Of a DNA stretch of 64,000 nt, positions 26,974-35,165 are shown piece after piece; the stretch's first letter is position 1, and the number at the start of each line of letters is the position of its first letter. Source of the stretch: Lysobacter sp. S4-A87 (lineage in GTDB: Bacteria > Pseudomonadota > Gammaproteobacteria > Xanthomonadales > Xanthomonadaceae); contig NZ_CP093341.1 in assembly GCF_022637455.1 (NCBI RefSeq), positions 2,852,001-2,916,000 on the forward strand, read 5' to 3'. A program made the translations under genes and the position numbers. The notes beneath the pieces were generated by a model. That model was not told the DNA's origin. It saw only the letters and a list, made by a program, of their open reading frames with translations, and made no database searches.

Positions 26974-28041
26974 TTACTTCGCGGTCGCGCTGGCCGCTGC
27001 CCTGGCCTTGCGCTCGCGCGTGTCCTCCAGCAGCTGGTCGCGTGCGGCCACCTGCAGTTCATCGATGCTGACCGCGTCCGGCGACTTGCCCAGGCGCGTG
27101 GTCAGGTCGGCGACGACGCGCTTGTTGGCATAGGTGTGCGGCGAGCTCATGTCGTCGCTCTGGGCGGTGATCATGTAGCCCAGTCGCTTGGCGCTGACTT
27201 CGCGACCCTGCACCAGTTCAACCAGCTTGGCCCGGTATTCCAGCTCCCACGGCGCCAGGCCCGGGAACGCATTCTGGTCGGCGAAGTGCTGCGTTTCGTG
27301 GCCGAGGAACACGACCCGGAACGCCTCGCTGTCGAGGCCTTCGCTGTAGCTGGGCACGACCGCATACAACGCCTTGTCGGTCGCCCAGCCGCCGGCCGAT
27401 CCGCGCTCGCAGCGGCCGTATGCAGTCCAGCCACGGCTGACGAAATCGTCGAGCAGTTCGACGCGGACCGTGTACGGGCCATCGGGCAGCTGCACGTCAT
27501 ACATGCGCGTGTCCTGCTTGCGCCACACCATCAGTTCGCGCAGGGGCTGGGTGCGGCCGAGCTGCGCGTGGTACCCGTGCTGTTCCAGCTGCGCCTGCAG
27601 GATGGGTTCGATCTCGTCCATGTTCGTCGCCTTGGCTGCGCCGGCGCCCAGGCGCTTGTGCAGCTTCGCCAGCAGCGCCGCTTCCTGCGTGTCGCGCTGC
27701 GCCGGTGCCGCCATCGAGCGCCACCAGTAGTCCTGGTAGTCGTCGAGCACGCCGCGCACGAATTTGTCTTCGATCGCCGCGGTGGTCAGCACCGGCTTGC
27801 TGGCGTGATAACGCTCGAGCATGCAGGCGCGGTAGTCCGCGTCCTTGCCGAGGAACCCGGTCGCCGGCTCGGCTTCCAGCGCCGCCAGGGCGCGGGCGCT
27901 GTCGCCCTGCAGGATGGCATTGGTGGATTCGGCGATCGCGGCGACGGCGGACTTGCTGCTGGGCGGCGCTTCTGCGGAGGTCGCGGCAAAGGCCGCGCAG
28001 AGCAGGGCTGACGACAGGATCAGGGGAGCCTTGGACTTCAT
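26974..28041 (-). CDS. exported protein with an HExxH motif, unknown family
   Basis: A 355-residue protein with a clear signal peptide (hydrophobic core LILSSALLCAAFAATSA, cleavage near residue 24). At about residue 246 it has GHETQHFADQ, a complete HExxH zinc-protease motif. It is followed 14-23 residues later by WELEYRAKLVEL, a helix with Glu residues able to give the third zinc ligand. The N-terminal half is helical (AALLAKLHKRLGAGAAK). I do not recognise the family; a periplasmic or secreted metallopeptidase is the inference. It lies alone between OsmC and an AraC regulator on the same strand. Confidence 0.75.
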   Translation of the reverse strand: MKSKAPLILSSALLCAAFAATSAEAPPSSKSAVAAIAESTNAILQGDSARALAALEAEPATGFLGKDADYRACMLERYHASKPVLTTAAIEDKFVRGVLDDYQDYWWRSMAAPAQRDTQEAALLAKLHKRLGAGAAKATNMDEIEPILQAQLEQHGYHAQLGRTQPLRELMVWRKQDTRMYDVQLPDGPYTVRVELLDDFVSRGWTAYGRCERGSAGGWATDKALYAVVPSYSEGLDSEAFRVVFLGHETQHFADQNAFPGLAPWELEYRAKLVELVQGREVSAKRLGYMITAQSDDMSSPHTYANKRVVADLTTRLGKSPDAVSIDELQVAARDQLLEDTRERKARAAASATAK

Positions 28042-28085
28042 CTGGATTCCATTCGGGGGTGGCGGTCGGGGTGCCGCCTTCGTCC

Positions 28086-28802
28086 CTATTGCAGTCGAAG
28101 GGCGGCCGACCGGTCTTGAACGCATTTGATCTGGCGCCGCAGTTGCGTCGGCGTCGCGCCGGTGGCCAGCCGCAGCGTCCGGTTCAGGTGGCTCTGGTCG
28201 CTGAAGCCGCTGGCCGCGGCGACCTCGGCCAGGGCTGTGTCGCCGCCGAGCATCGCCAGCGCCTGGCGGCAACGCAGTTCACGCCGCAGCAGCTGCGGCG
28301 GCATGCCGTGCGAACGCACGAAGCTGCGCGAGGCATGGGCCAGGGAAACCCCGGCGCGGCGCGCCAGCACCGAAACGGGCAGGTCGCCATGGGTCAGCGC
28401 GTGCAGGAATGCCGGCTGCCAGTCGTGCAGGGCAGGGGCGTCCGCCGGCACGCAGGCCCGCAGCAGGTCATCGAGACGATGATGCGCGCGCGCGAACACT
28501 GCGCTTGCCTCGCCCAGGTCCGCCACGCGCAGCACCCGCAAAGCCAGGCCGCCGGCACCGACCGGGAAGTCGTCGCCCAGTTCGAGGTTGATCACCTTGG
28601 CGCCGTTGTGGCCGAAGCGGTTGCCGTGGGCGTGCCAGCGCGGATGCAGCACCAGCGTGCCCGGAGTGCATTCGACCGGGCCGTCGGCGCTGGCTTCCAC
28701 GTAGCTCCCGTCCAGCACCAGCGCCGCATAGGCGCCGTGGTGGCGATGCGTGCGCAGCGTGTCCCCGGCGTCGTGGCGGGTCTCGTACTCGTGGGCGGAC
28801 AT
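28086..28802 (-). CDS. AraC-family transcriptional regulator
   Basis: A 238-residue regulator: N-terminal cupin-like sensing domain (HRHHGAYAALVLDGSY, then HPRWHAHGNRFG) and a C-terminal pair of helix-turn-helices (SVLARRAGVSLAHASRSFV at about 150 and AEVAAASGFSDQSHLNRTLR at about 195). Both match AraC HTH motifs closely. ATG 28802 is taken; GTG/ATG starts three codons earlier are also possible. The effector and targets are unknown. The neighbouring genes on the same strand are the HExxH protein downstream and cytosine deaminase upstream. Confidence 0.85.
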   Translation of the reverse strand: MSAHEYETRHDAGDTLRTHRHHGAYAALVLDGSYVEASADGPVECTPGTLVLHPRWHAHGNRFGHNGAKVINLELGDDFPVGAGGLALRVLRVADLGEASAVFARAHHRLDDLLRACVPADAPALHDWQPAFLHALTHGDLPVSVLARRAGVSLAHASRSFVRSHGMPPQLLRRELRCRQALAMLGGDTALAEVAAASGFSDQSHLNRTLRLATGATPTQLRRQIKCVQDRSAALRLQ

Positions 28803-28917
28803 GGGCGGCATCCTGCGCGAAGGCGGCGGTGGGGGCATCGGGCAGAAGTCACGAGTGGCTCGTGCATCCGCGCACCGGGTTGGATGCCGCGACTGCGGCA
28901 AGCGTTGAAGCGGCCCT

Positions 28918-29373
28918 TCAGTCCTCGCCGATGTCCTCGTTCCACACGTCCGGATGCGCGGCGATGTAGTCGCCGAGCATGTCGATGCACTCGCTGTCGT
29001 TGAGGTCGATGACTTCGACGCCGTTCTCGCGCAGCCAGTCGATGCCGCCGCGGAAGTTGACCGATTCGCCGACCACCACCGTGCCGATGTTGAACTGGCG
29101 CACCAGCCCGCTGCAGTACCAGCACGGCGCCAGCGTGGTGACCATGATCGTGTCGCGGTAGCGGCGCTGACGGCCGGCCTTGCGGAAGGCATCGGTTTCG
29201 CCGTGCACCGACGGATCGCCTTCCTGGATGCGGCGGTTGTGGCCGCAGCCGAGCAGGCTGCCGTCGCGGTGGTACAGCGCCGCGCCGATCGGGATGCCGC
29301 CTTCGACCAGCCCCTGGCGGGCTTCGGCGACGGCGGTGGCGAGCAGTGCGCGGTAGTCCGGCGTGGCGATCAT
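28918..29373 (-). CDS. cytosine deaminase, yeast (Fcy1) type
   Basis: A 151-residue zinc hydrolase converting cytosine to uracil. The zinc and catalytic motifs are HGETDAF (His, Glu) and APCWYCSGL (two Cys). The C-terminal half (VVVGESVNFRGG, then LNDSECIDMLGDYIAAHPDV and WNEDIGED) follows yeast Fcy1, which ends FEDIGE, rather than bacterial CodA, which is a larger amidohydrolase. The long open frame upstream is not homologous; ATG 29373 starts the conserved part. A related activity such as guanine or creatinine-type deamination cannot be excluded. Confidence 0.83.
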   Translation of the reverse strand: MIATPDYRALLATAVAEARQGLVEGGIPIGAALYHRDGSLLGCGHNRRIQEGDPSVHGETDAFRKAGRQRRYRDTIMVTTLAPCWYCSGLVRQFNIGTVVVGESVNFRGGIDWLRENGVEVIDLNDSECIDMLGDYIAAHPDVWNEDIGED

Positions 29374-29499
29374 GCGGGCACCTGTGCTGTTCGCCGCAGT
29401 CTGCCCAGAACCGCTGGCCGCGTCGATAGCCGTGCCGGGGCGAATCCTTTCGCGCCGTGACGGCCTCTGTTGGGTGGATATCCCGTCCAGGAGCAGCGA

Positions 29500-30387
29500 A
29501 TGCGACACCCCATCGACAACATCGGCGACAGGGTCTGGGCATTCGCCGCCCGCCTGCTCGGCCTGATCATGGTCTGGTTCGGCGCCATGCGCTTGATGCC
29601 GTTCGGCATCGAGGCGATGGCCAGGCAACTGGCGGCGTTTCCTGGCGGCGTGCCGGAGGCGTGGGTGCCGGTGCTGGCCTGTGCCGCCGGTGGGATCGAA
29701 CTGCTGACCGGCCTGGTGCTGCTGGTGGCACCGGCGTGCCGCTGGCGGATGTGGGCGGGACTGGTGGCGATGGTGATCTGGGGGATCGGCCTGCTGCCGC
29801 TGTCGGGTGCCAGTGCCTGGGTGCATGCCGCGCCGTACGACGGCTTCCCGGTCATTGGCAGCGGCCAGACCCTGCTCAAGCACGTTGGCATCGCCGCCCT
29901 GGGCCTGGGCATCTTCGCGCGCCAGTTCGGCAGTGCCGGTGGACTGCGCACTGCCCGGGTCGGGCTGTGGCTGGGGCAACTCGTCGTGCTGACGTGGATC
30001 GGCCTGATGAAGTTCACCCTGATCGAGGCCGAGGGTGTCGAGGGCCTGATGCGCTCGAGCCCGCTGTTCTCGTGGCTATACCGATTCTTCGACGTGCAGG
30101 GCGCATCCAATGTCATCGGCGCGATCGAACTTGCGACTGCGGCGCTGATCCTGCTGTGGCCCTGGCAGCCGCGCATCGCGCGCTGGGGTCTGGCCATGGC
30201 GGCGGCCACGTATCTGCTGACGAACACCTTCCTGGTCACCCTGCCGGGGTGGCAGCCGGACCTGGGCTTCCCGTTCGTGGCTGGCACCGGCCAGTTCCTG
30301 CTCAAGGACCTGCTGCTGCTCGCCGGCGCACTGGTGCTGATGAGTCCACCACGGTGGCAGCCGGCGATGGCCCGTCGGACGTCCTAG
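29500..30387 (+). CDS. DUF417 (YkgB-like) membrane protein with duplicated DoxX-like fold
   Basis: An integral membrane protein (295 aa, about eight helices). Both halves show the same outline: Trp/Gly-rich first helix (LLGLIMVWFGAMRLMPFG and VVLTWIGLMKFTLIEAEGVE), then a segment near a Ser/Pro (SSPLFSWLYRFFDVQGASNV) and two further helices. The second half fits DUF417/YkgB well, including a terminal FLLKDLLLLAGALVL. The double length compared with single-domain YkgB suggests a duplication. AGGAG lies seven bases before ATG 29500. It ends in a stop that overlaps the stop of the convergent elaA gene. Confidence 0.8.
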   Translation: MRHPIDNIGDRVWAFAARLLGLIMVWFGAMRLMPFGIEAMARQLAAFPGGVPEAWVPVLACAAGGIELLTGLVLLVAPACRWRMWAGLVAMVIWGIGLLPLSGASAWVHAAPYDGFPVIGSGQTLLKHVGIAALGLGIFARQFGSAGGLRTARVGLWLGQLVVLTWIGLMKFTLIEAEGVEGLMRSSPLFSWLYRFFDVQGASNVIGAIELATAALILLWPWQPRIARWGLAMAAATYLLTNTFLVTLPGWQPDLGFPFVAGTGQFLLKDLLLLAGALVLMSPPRWQPAMARRTS

Positions 30388-30854
30388 CTGCGCGCGAGCC
30401 GCAGCATGTCGATGTGCGGCACGCCGTCGTCCAGATACGGTTCCGACGAGGGCACGAAGCCGTGCCTGCCGTAATAACCCTGCAGGTGTTCCTGCGCGCC
30501 GATCTGGATGTCGGCGCCGGGCCAGCGTGCCTCGATCTGTTCCAGTGCCGCGCGCAGCATAGGATCCCCGAGACCGCGGCCACGGTACGCCGGCGCGGTC
30601 AGCACCCGCCCGAAACTGACCTGCGGGTAGCTCAGTCCCGCCGGCAGGATGCGCAGGTATGCGGCGAGGTCACCGTTGTCGGCAATGCCGATCAGGTGAA
30701 TGGTCTGCGGATGCCGGTCCTTGCCGTCGGGGTCGAGGTAGACGCAGTTCTGTTCGACCACGAACACTTCCGAGCGCAGCTTGAGCAGCGCATAAAGCGT
30801 GTCGATGTCGAGCTCGCGGAAGTGCCGCGGCTGCCAGTGGATCGATGGGGTCAT
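30384..30854 (-). CDS. elaA: GNAT-family acetyltransferase ElaA
   Basis: A 156-residue acetyl-CoA-dependent N-acyltransferase. It follows E. coli ElaA throughout: LYALLKLRSEVFVVEQNCVY at the start, the acetyl-CoA loop VLTAPAYRGRGLGDPML in the middle, and IQIGAQEHLQGYYGRHGFVP then DGVPHIDML at the end. Substrate is unknown in all relatives. ATG 30854 is preferred over a TTG two codons earlier. Its TAG and the TAG of the convergent DUF417 gene share the sequence CTAG (30384-30387). Confidence 0.9.
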   Translation of the reverse strand: MTPSIHWQPRHFRELDIDTLYALLKLRSEVFVVEQNCVYLDPDGKDRHPQTIHLIGIADNGDLAAYLRILPAGLSYPQVSFGRVLTAPAYRGRGLGDPMLRAALEQIEARWPGADIQIGAQEHLQGYYGRHGFVPSSEPYLDDGVPHIDMLRLARS

Positions 30855-30919
30855 GCTCAATGGGGCACGCTCAATGGGGCACGCTCATGCCGCCATGATG
30901 CCAGTGGCCGCGAGCAATC

Positions 30920-32038
30920 TCAGCGGCGTTCGTCGCCTTTGGCGGACGTGTCGATCTCGACCACCACCGACATGCCGGGGCGGAGCCGCGCGGCCGCCTC
31001 CTGCCCGCCATCGATCGACACCTTGACCGGGATGCGCTGGGCGATCTTGACGAAGTTGCCGGTGGCGTTGTCGGCCGGCAGCACGCTGAACTCGGAACCG
31101 GCGGCGGGCGAGATCTCCTGCACGCGTCCGGCCAGGCGCTCGCCGCCCAGTGCATCGACACTGAAGTGCGCCGGCTGGCCGATGCGCATGTCCTGCATCT
31201 GCGTTTCCTTGTAGTTCGCCACCACCCACAACGTGCCCGGTACCAGCGCCATCAACTGCGTGCCGTTGGTGACGTAGGCGCCTTCGCGCACCGTGACCTG
31301 GCCGAGCTGGCCGTCGCGCGGCGCTTCGATGTGCGTGTGGTCGAGGTTGATCTGGGCCAGCTTGACCGCGGCCTCGGCGCCGGCCACCGCGGCCTCGAGT
31401 GCGTCGCGGTTGACGCTGACGCTGCGCACGCTCTGCTCGGCCGCTTCGACGGCCGCGCGCGACTGGTTCAGTCCGGCCACGGCCTGGGCGTTGGCGGCAT
31501 AGGCGTTGTCGAGGTCCTGCGCCGACAGCAATTGCTGGCCGGCCAGGCTGTCGGTTCGGCGCAGCGTCGCCGCGGTGCGCACGTGCAGGGCGTTGTTGCT
31601 GGCGACCGTGGCACGGGTCTGCGCGACGTTCGCCTCGGCGCTGCGCAATTGCTGGGTCCAGTTGGCGAGATTGGCGCGCGCCGCCTGCAGCTGCGCCCTG
31701 GCCTGGTCGACCTGCTGCCGGTACAGGCGGTCGTCGATCTGCACCAGCAGCTGGCCCTTGCGCACGTGCTGGAAATCGCGAACCGGCACCTGGGTGACAT
31801 AGCCGCTGACCTGCGGGCTGATCACCGTGACCTGGCCGCGGACGTAGGCGTTCTCGGTGCTCTGGACGGGCGTGCGGAATGGCGGCAGGTGCCATGCGTA
31901 CAGCACCACCAGCGCCCCGCCAATCGCGACCGCGGCGAAGATCGCGATCTGCCACAGCGGGCGTGGCGGCGGCGACGGGGGTGCTGCGGGTGCCGGTTGC
32001 GGTGGTGCCGTGGGCGGAGTGGGGGTCGGCGTGCTCAT
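30920..32038 (-). CDS. emrA: EmrA-type membrane-fusion protein
   Basis: Periplasmic adaptor (372 aa) of a drug exporter. A Pro-rich cytoplasmic N-terminus is followed by one membrane helix (about 30-49), the lipoyl-like half STENAYVRGQVTVISPQVSG, a long coiled-coil hairpin (about 100-225) and the partner half HIEAPRDGQLGQVTVREGAY, then a beta-barrel. This is the HlyD/EmrA architecture. Its ATG overlaps the stop of the transporter gene (ATGA). No outer-membrane channel gene is adjacent, so a TolC-type protein elsewhere would be needed. Confidence 0.88.
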   Translation of the reverse strand: MSTPTPTPPTAPPQPAPAAPPSPPPRPLWQIAIFAAVAIGGALVVLYAWHLPPFRTPVQSTENAYVRGQVTVISPQVSGYVTQVPVRDFQHVRKGQLLVQIDDRLYRQQVDQARAQLQAARANLANWTQQLRSAEANVAQTRATVASNNALHVRTAATLRRTDSLAGQQLLSAQDLDNAYAANAQAVAGLNQSRAAVEAAEQSVRSVSVNRDALEAAVAGAEAAVKLAQINLDHTHIEAPRDGQLGQVTVREGAYVTNGTQLMALVPGTLWVVANYKETQMQDMRIGQPAHFSVDALGGERLAGRVQEISPAAGSEFSVLPADNATGNFVKIAQRIPVKVSIDGGQEAAARLRPGMSVVVEIDTSAKGDERR

Positions 32039-33687
32039 GGCGTCGATGCCGCGGTGGCGTGGGCGGCCATCCGTCGTTCGCGCCGGGCCTGCAGGCGCGC
32101 CCGGGTGGCGACGATGGTGAGCCAGATCATGGTCATCACGGCGATGGCGGCGATGGCGAAGTACACATCGTTATAGGCAAGCACATTGGCTTCGCGTGAA
32201 GCCGTGGCCGCAAGTTGCCGCAGCCCCTGTGCGTTGCGCAGCACCGGGTCGGTGACCGCCTGCCCGTAGCCGCTGGCGCCGGCCTGGATGCGCGCCGCCA
32301 CCAGCGGGTCGAGCAGGGTCAGGGGCTCGACGAGCTGGCTGGAGTGGTACTTCTCGCGGATCACCTGGAACGTTCCCAGGAACGCCGAGCCGAACAGCGC
32401 CCCGACGTTCTGGGTGATGCTGAACATCACGAAGAAGCTGATCAGGTTGCGCGGCTGCGCGATCACGCTGCCGACGCCGGCGATCAGCGCCGGAGCGAGG
32501 AAGAACGTACTGCCGAAGCCGATCAGGAACTGGCTGACCAGCAACTGCGGCGGCCGCGTGAGGTTGTTGGAATAGGCATCCATCAGCGCGCCGACGAGGA
32601 TGCAGCTCAGCGCGATCAGCGCCGGCACGCGGGTCAGCACCGGCCTGACCGTCATCGCACTGGTGGCGATGCCGATGACGCAGCCCAGCAGCACCACCGC
32701 GAAGAGGCCGCGCATCTGTTCGTTGTTGAGGCCCATCGCCTGCAGGAATCCCACCGCCCCGACGCTTTGCTCCGACAGGGCCATGCGCAGCAGGATGATC
32801 GCGATGCCCAGGCGCAGCATCAGGCCGCTGCTGAGCCAGCGGGTGTTGATCAGCGGATTGCTGCGGAAGTGCTCCACCGCCACCCCCGCGACCACCAGCA
32901 CGATCGAACCGGCCAGGCACCAGCCGATCCAGGGCGCCTCCCGCCACCAGACGATCCGGCCCAGCGACAACACGGCGCAGAGCAGGGCCATGCCGATCGA
33001 CAGCAGGGTGATGGACAGCGCATCGAGCCGCTCGAAGGCCTTGTAACGATCGCCCGGCGGCAGCCGCAGCAACAGCACCGCGCCCAGCGACAGCAAAGCC
33101 AGGCCCAGTTCGAACAGGTACAGGCCGCGCCACTCCCCGAACTCGAGCAGGTCGGGGGAGATCACCCGCGCGATCGGCGCACCGATCTGGCTCACGCCGA
33201 TGCCGATGGCCAGCGCGCGCAGGCGGTGTTGCGCCGGCAGGGCCTGGATCATGTAGAACACGCCCAGCGAGGTCAGCGCCGCGCCTACGATGCCGTGGGC
33301 GGCGCGCACCGCGATCGCCGAGCCCAGGCCGTGCACGAACAGATGGCCGAAGGTCACCAGCGCATACAGCACCAGGCTGATTTCGGTGAACAGGCGCAGG
33401 CCGAACTGTTGGCGGAACTTGATCAGGATGAGGTTGGCCGAGACGTTGGTCATCACGTAGGCGGCCGGCAGCCAGGCGATCTCGACCGCGGACACGCCCA
33501 GCGACCCCTGCAGCTGCAGCAGGTTGGTGGTGACCATGGCATTGCCGAGGCTGCCGGTGATCGCCACCAGCGCGCCGGTCAGCCCGAACGCCCAGCGCAG
33601 CCAGGTCGGGTGGTGCGGGGTCGAGGGCGAGCCCGGAAACAGCGGCCGTTCGTGCGGCAGCCATTGGCGGGGTGCGACCTGGCTCAT
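32035..33687 (-). CDS. emrB: EmrB-type MFS drug transporter (DHA2, 14 helices)
   Basis: Inner-membrane proton-driven exporter (550 aa). The opening helices (GALVAITGSLGNAMVTTNLL, then EIAWLPAAYVMTNVSANLIL) resemble the DHA2 family, though the usual LDxTIVNVALP motif is changed to TGSLGNAMVTTNL. About 14 hydrophobic segments can be followed. ATG 33687 is chosen because GAGGAG lies upstream; the frame extends further only into the ubiE start. It forms a coupled operon with the adaptor gene and is divergent from ubiE. Substrates are unknown; hydrophobic toxins are typical. Confidence 0.87.
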   Translation of the reverse strand: MSQVAPRQWLPHERPLFPGSPSTPHHPTWLRWAFGLTGALVAITGSLGNAMVTTNLLQLQGSLGVSAVEIAWLPAAYVMTNVSANLILIKFRQQFGLRLFTEISLVLYALVTFGHLFVHGLGSAIAVRAAHGIVGAALTSLGVFYMIQALPAQHRLRALAIGIGVSQIGAPIARVISPDLLEFGEWRGLYLFELGLALLSLGAVLLLRLPPGDRYKAFERLDALSITLLSIGMALLCAVLSLGRIVWWREAPWIGWCLAGSIVLVVAGVAVEHFRSNPLINTRWLSSGLMLRLGIAIILLRMALSEQSVGAVGFLQAMGLNNEQMRGLFAVVLLGCVIGIATSAMTVRPVLTRVPALIALSCILVGALMDAYSNNLTRPPQLLVSQFLIGFGSTFFLAPALIAGVGSVIAQPRNLISFFVMFSITQNVGALFGSAFLGTFQVIREKYHSSQLVEPLTLLDPLVAARIQAGASGYGQAVTDPVLRNAQGLRQLAATASREANVLAYNDVYFAIAAIAVMTMIWLTIVATRARLQARRERRMAAHATAASTP

Positions 33688-33746
33688 TGCAGCGAGGCTC
33701 CTCGGGGCCGGGCCTGGAGTCGGGCCCGGGAATTGCACGTTGATGC

Positions 33747-33758
33747 GATAATCGCCAG
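33747..33758 (+). promoter_or_regulatory. predicted leaderless -10 element of ubiE
   Basis: GATAAT (33747-33752), six bases, then ATG at 33759. It predicts a transcript starting at the ATG. Only 71 bases separate ubiE from the divergent emrB. Confidence 0.5.
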
Positions 33759-34535
33759 ATGAACCAGTCAAGCTCCGACAAGCCCGGCGACAAGACCGGC
33801 ACCACGCACTTCGGCTTTCGCGACGTTCCCACCGGCGAGAAGCAGAAGCTGGTCGGCCAGGTCTTCTCTTCGGTCGCCGGCAAGTACGACCTGATGAACG
33901 ACCTTATGTCGCTGGGCGTGCACCGCGTGTGGAAGCGCTATTTCGTCGGCACCGCCCAGGTCAAGCGCGGCGACCGCGTCCTCGACCTGGCGGGCGGCAC
34001 GGGCGACATCGCCCTGCTGCTGCGCGACCGCGTCGGCGACGCCGGCAGCATCGTGCTGGGCGACATCAACGGCGAGATGCTGCGCGTCGGCCGCGACCGC
34101 ATGACCGACATGGGCAAGGTCGCCGGCTTCGAGTACGTGCAGATGAACGCCGAGAAGCTGCCGTTCCCGGACGCCAGCTTCGACCTGGTGACGATCGCCT
34201 TCGGCCTGCGCAACGTCACCGACAAGGACGCGGCGCTGCGCGAGATGCATCGCGTGCTGAAGGTCGGCGGGCAGGCGCGCGTGCTGGAGTTCTCGGAAGT
34301 GAAGGCCGACTGGTTCAAGCCGATCTACGACTTCCACTCGTTCAAGGTGCTGCCGCAGCTGGGCAAGCTGTTCGCGAACGATTCCGACAGTTACCAGTAC
34401 CTGGCCGAGAGCATCCGCAAGCATCCGCCGCAGGACGAGTTGAAGGCGATGATGCAGGAAGCGGGGTTCGCGCGCTGCGACTATCGCAACCTGTCGGGCG
34501 GGATCGTCGCGATCCACACCGGTTACAAGGTCTAG
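33759..34535 (+). CDS. ubiE: ubiquinone/menaquinone methyltransferase UbiE
   Basis: SAM-dependent C-methyltransferase (258 aa) in ubiquinone synthesis. The SAM-binding motif is VLDLAGGTGDIALLL (about 74-88). The family signatures YDLMNDLMSLGVHRVWK and LRNVTDKDAALREMHRVLK are both present, as is the C-terminal NLSGGIVAIHTGYK. Length is normal. No other ubi gene is adjacent. Its 3' end is followed by a perfect 31-bp inverted repeat that could terminate it. Confidence 0.96.
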   Translation: MNQSSSDKPGDKTGTTHFGFRDVPTGEKQKLVGQVFSSVAGKYDLMNDLMSLGVHRVWKRYFVGTAQVKRGDRVLDLAGGTGDIALLLRDRVGDAGSIVLGDINGEMLRVGRDRMTDMGKVAGFEYVQMNAEKLPFPDASFDLVTIAFGLRNVTDKDAALREMHRVLKVGGQARVLEFSEVKADWFKPIYDFHSFKVLPQLGKLFANDSDSYQYLAESIRKHPPQDELKAMMQEAGFARCDYRNLSGGIVAIHTGYKV

Positions 34536-34554
34536 TTTCACCGGTCAGGTCGGG

Positions 34555-34631
34555 CGTAGCCCGGGTAAGCGAAGCGCACCCGGGGTTTGCACGCACCGAT
34601 CCCCGGGTGCGCTTCGCTTACCCGGGCTACG
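34555..34631. repeat. 31-bp perfect inverted repeat (REP family), bidirectional terminator candidate
   Basis: The arm at 34555-34585 starts CGTAGCCCGGGTAAGCGAAG and is repeated perfectly in reverse at 34601-34631 around a 15-base loop. Related copies lie at 50613-50692 (imperfect pair) and 63870-63899 (single arm). It separates the convergent ubiE and gdx genes. Confidence 0.92.
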
Positions 34632-34645
34632 AAAGAAGCCGGGCC

Positions 34646-34978
34646 TCACTCCACCAGCTTCAGGCCCACCACTCCCGCCACGATCAGCACCAGGCACCCG
34701 AGCCTTGCCGCCGTGACACCGTCACCGAACGCGACGATCCCGGCCAACGCCACGCCGACCGTGCCGATGCCTACCCAGACCGCGTAGGCGGTGCCGACCG
34801 GCAGCCATTTCAGCGCCATCGCCAGCATGGCGAAGCTGACCACCGCAGCGACGATGCCGACGACGCTCGGCACCATGCGGCTGAAGCCCGCGCTCTGTTT
34901 CAGCGCGATCGCCCAGACCACTTCGAGCAGTCCGGCGCCCAGCAGCAGCGCCCAGGCGATGGTGTCGTGTCGATTCAT
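34646..34978 (-). CDS. gdx: SMR-family guanidinium exporter Gdx (SugE)
   Basis: A four-helix inner-membrane transporter (110 aa) exporting guanidinium in exchange for protons. The first helix carries GLLEVVWAIALKQSAGFSR with the central Glu19. The WLPVGTAYAVWVGIGTVG segment is the Gdx-type signature, which separates it from EmrE-type multidrug pumps. ATG 34978 is preferred over one four codons earlier. I looked for a guanidine riboswitch upstream and could not support one. Confidence 0.88.
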   Translation of the reverse strand: MNRHDTIAWALLLGAGLLEVVWAIALKQSAGFSRMVPSVVGIVAAVVSFAMLAMALKWLPVGTAYAVWVGIGTVGVALAGIVAFGDGVTAARLGCLVLIVAGVVGLKLVE

Positions 34979-35165
34979 GGCAGCGGTCACGGTTCATGGG
35001 GGAGACGGCCAGCCTAGTCAGGCCCGCGTCCCGCCACAGCCCGGTCCCACGGGAAGCACTGTTGCGCCTGCACACGCGGTCCGCGGGCCGGGGCCGCGAT
35101 GGCCGATGCCCGCGGTCCGGCGAGGCGCTAAACTCGACCGCTCACCCTGTCCGTTGTGGGCCCAC

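Noticed and set aside
28811-28811. Earlier start of the AraC-type regulator
   Set aside because: MPP at 28811 adds only three codons without a better ribosome-binding site, so 28802 was kept.
34979-35100. Guanidine riboswitch upstream of gdx
   Set aside because: I found no pair of hairpins with ACGR loops and no conserved core of the larger guanidine class.
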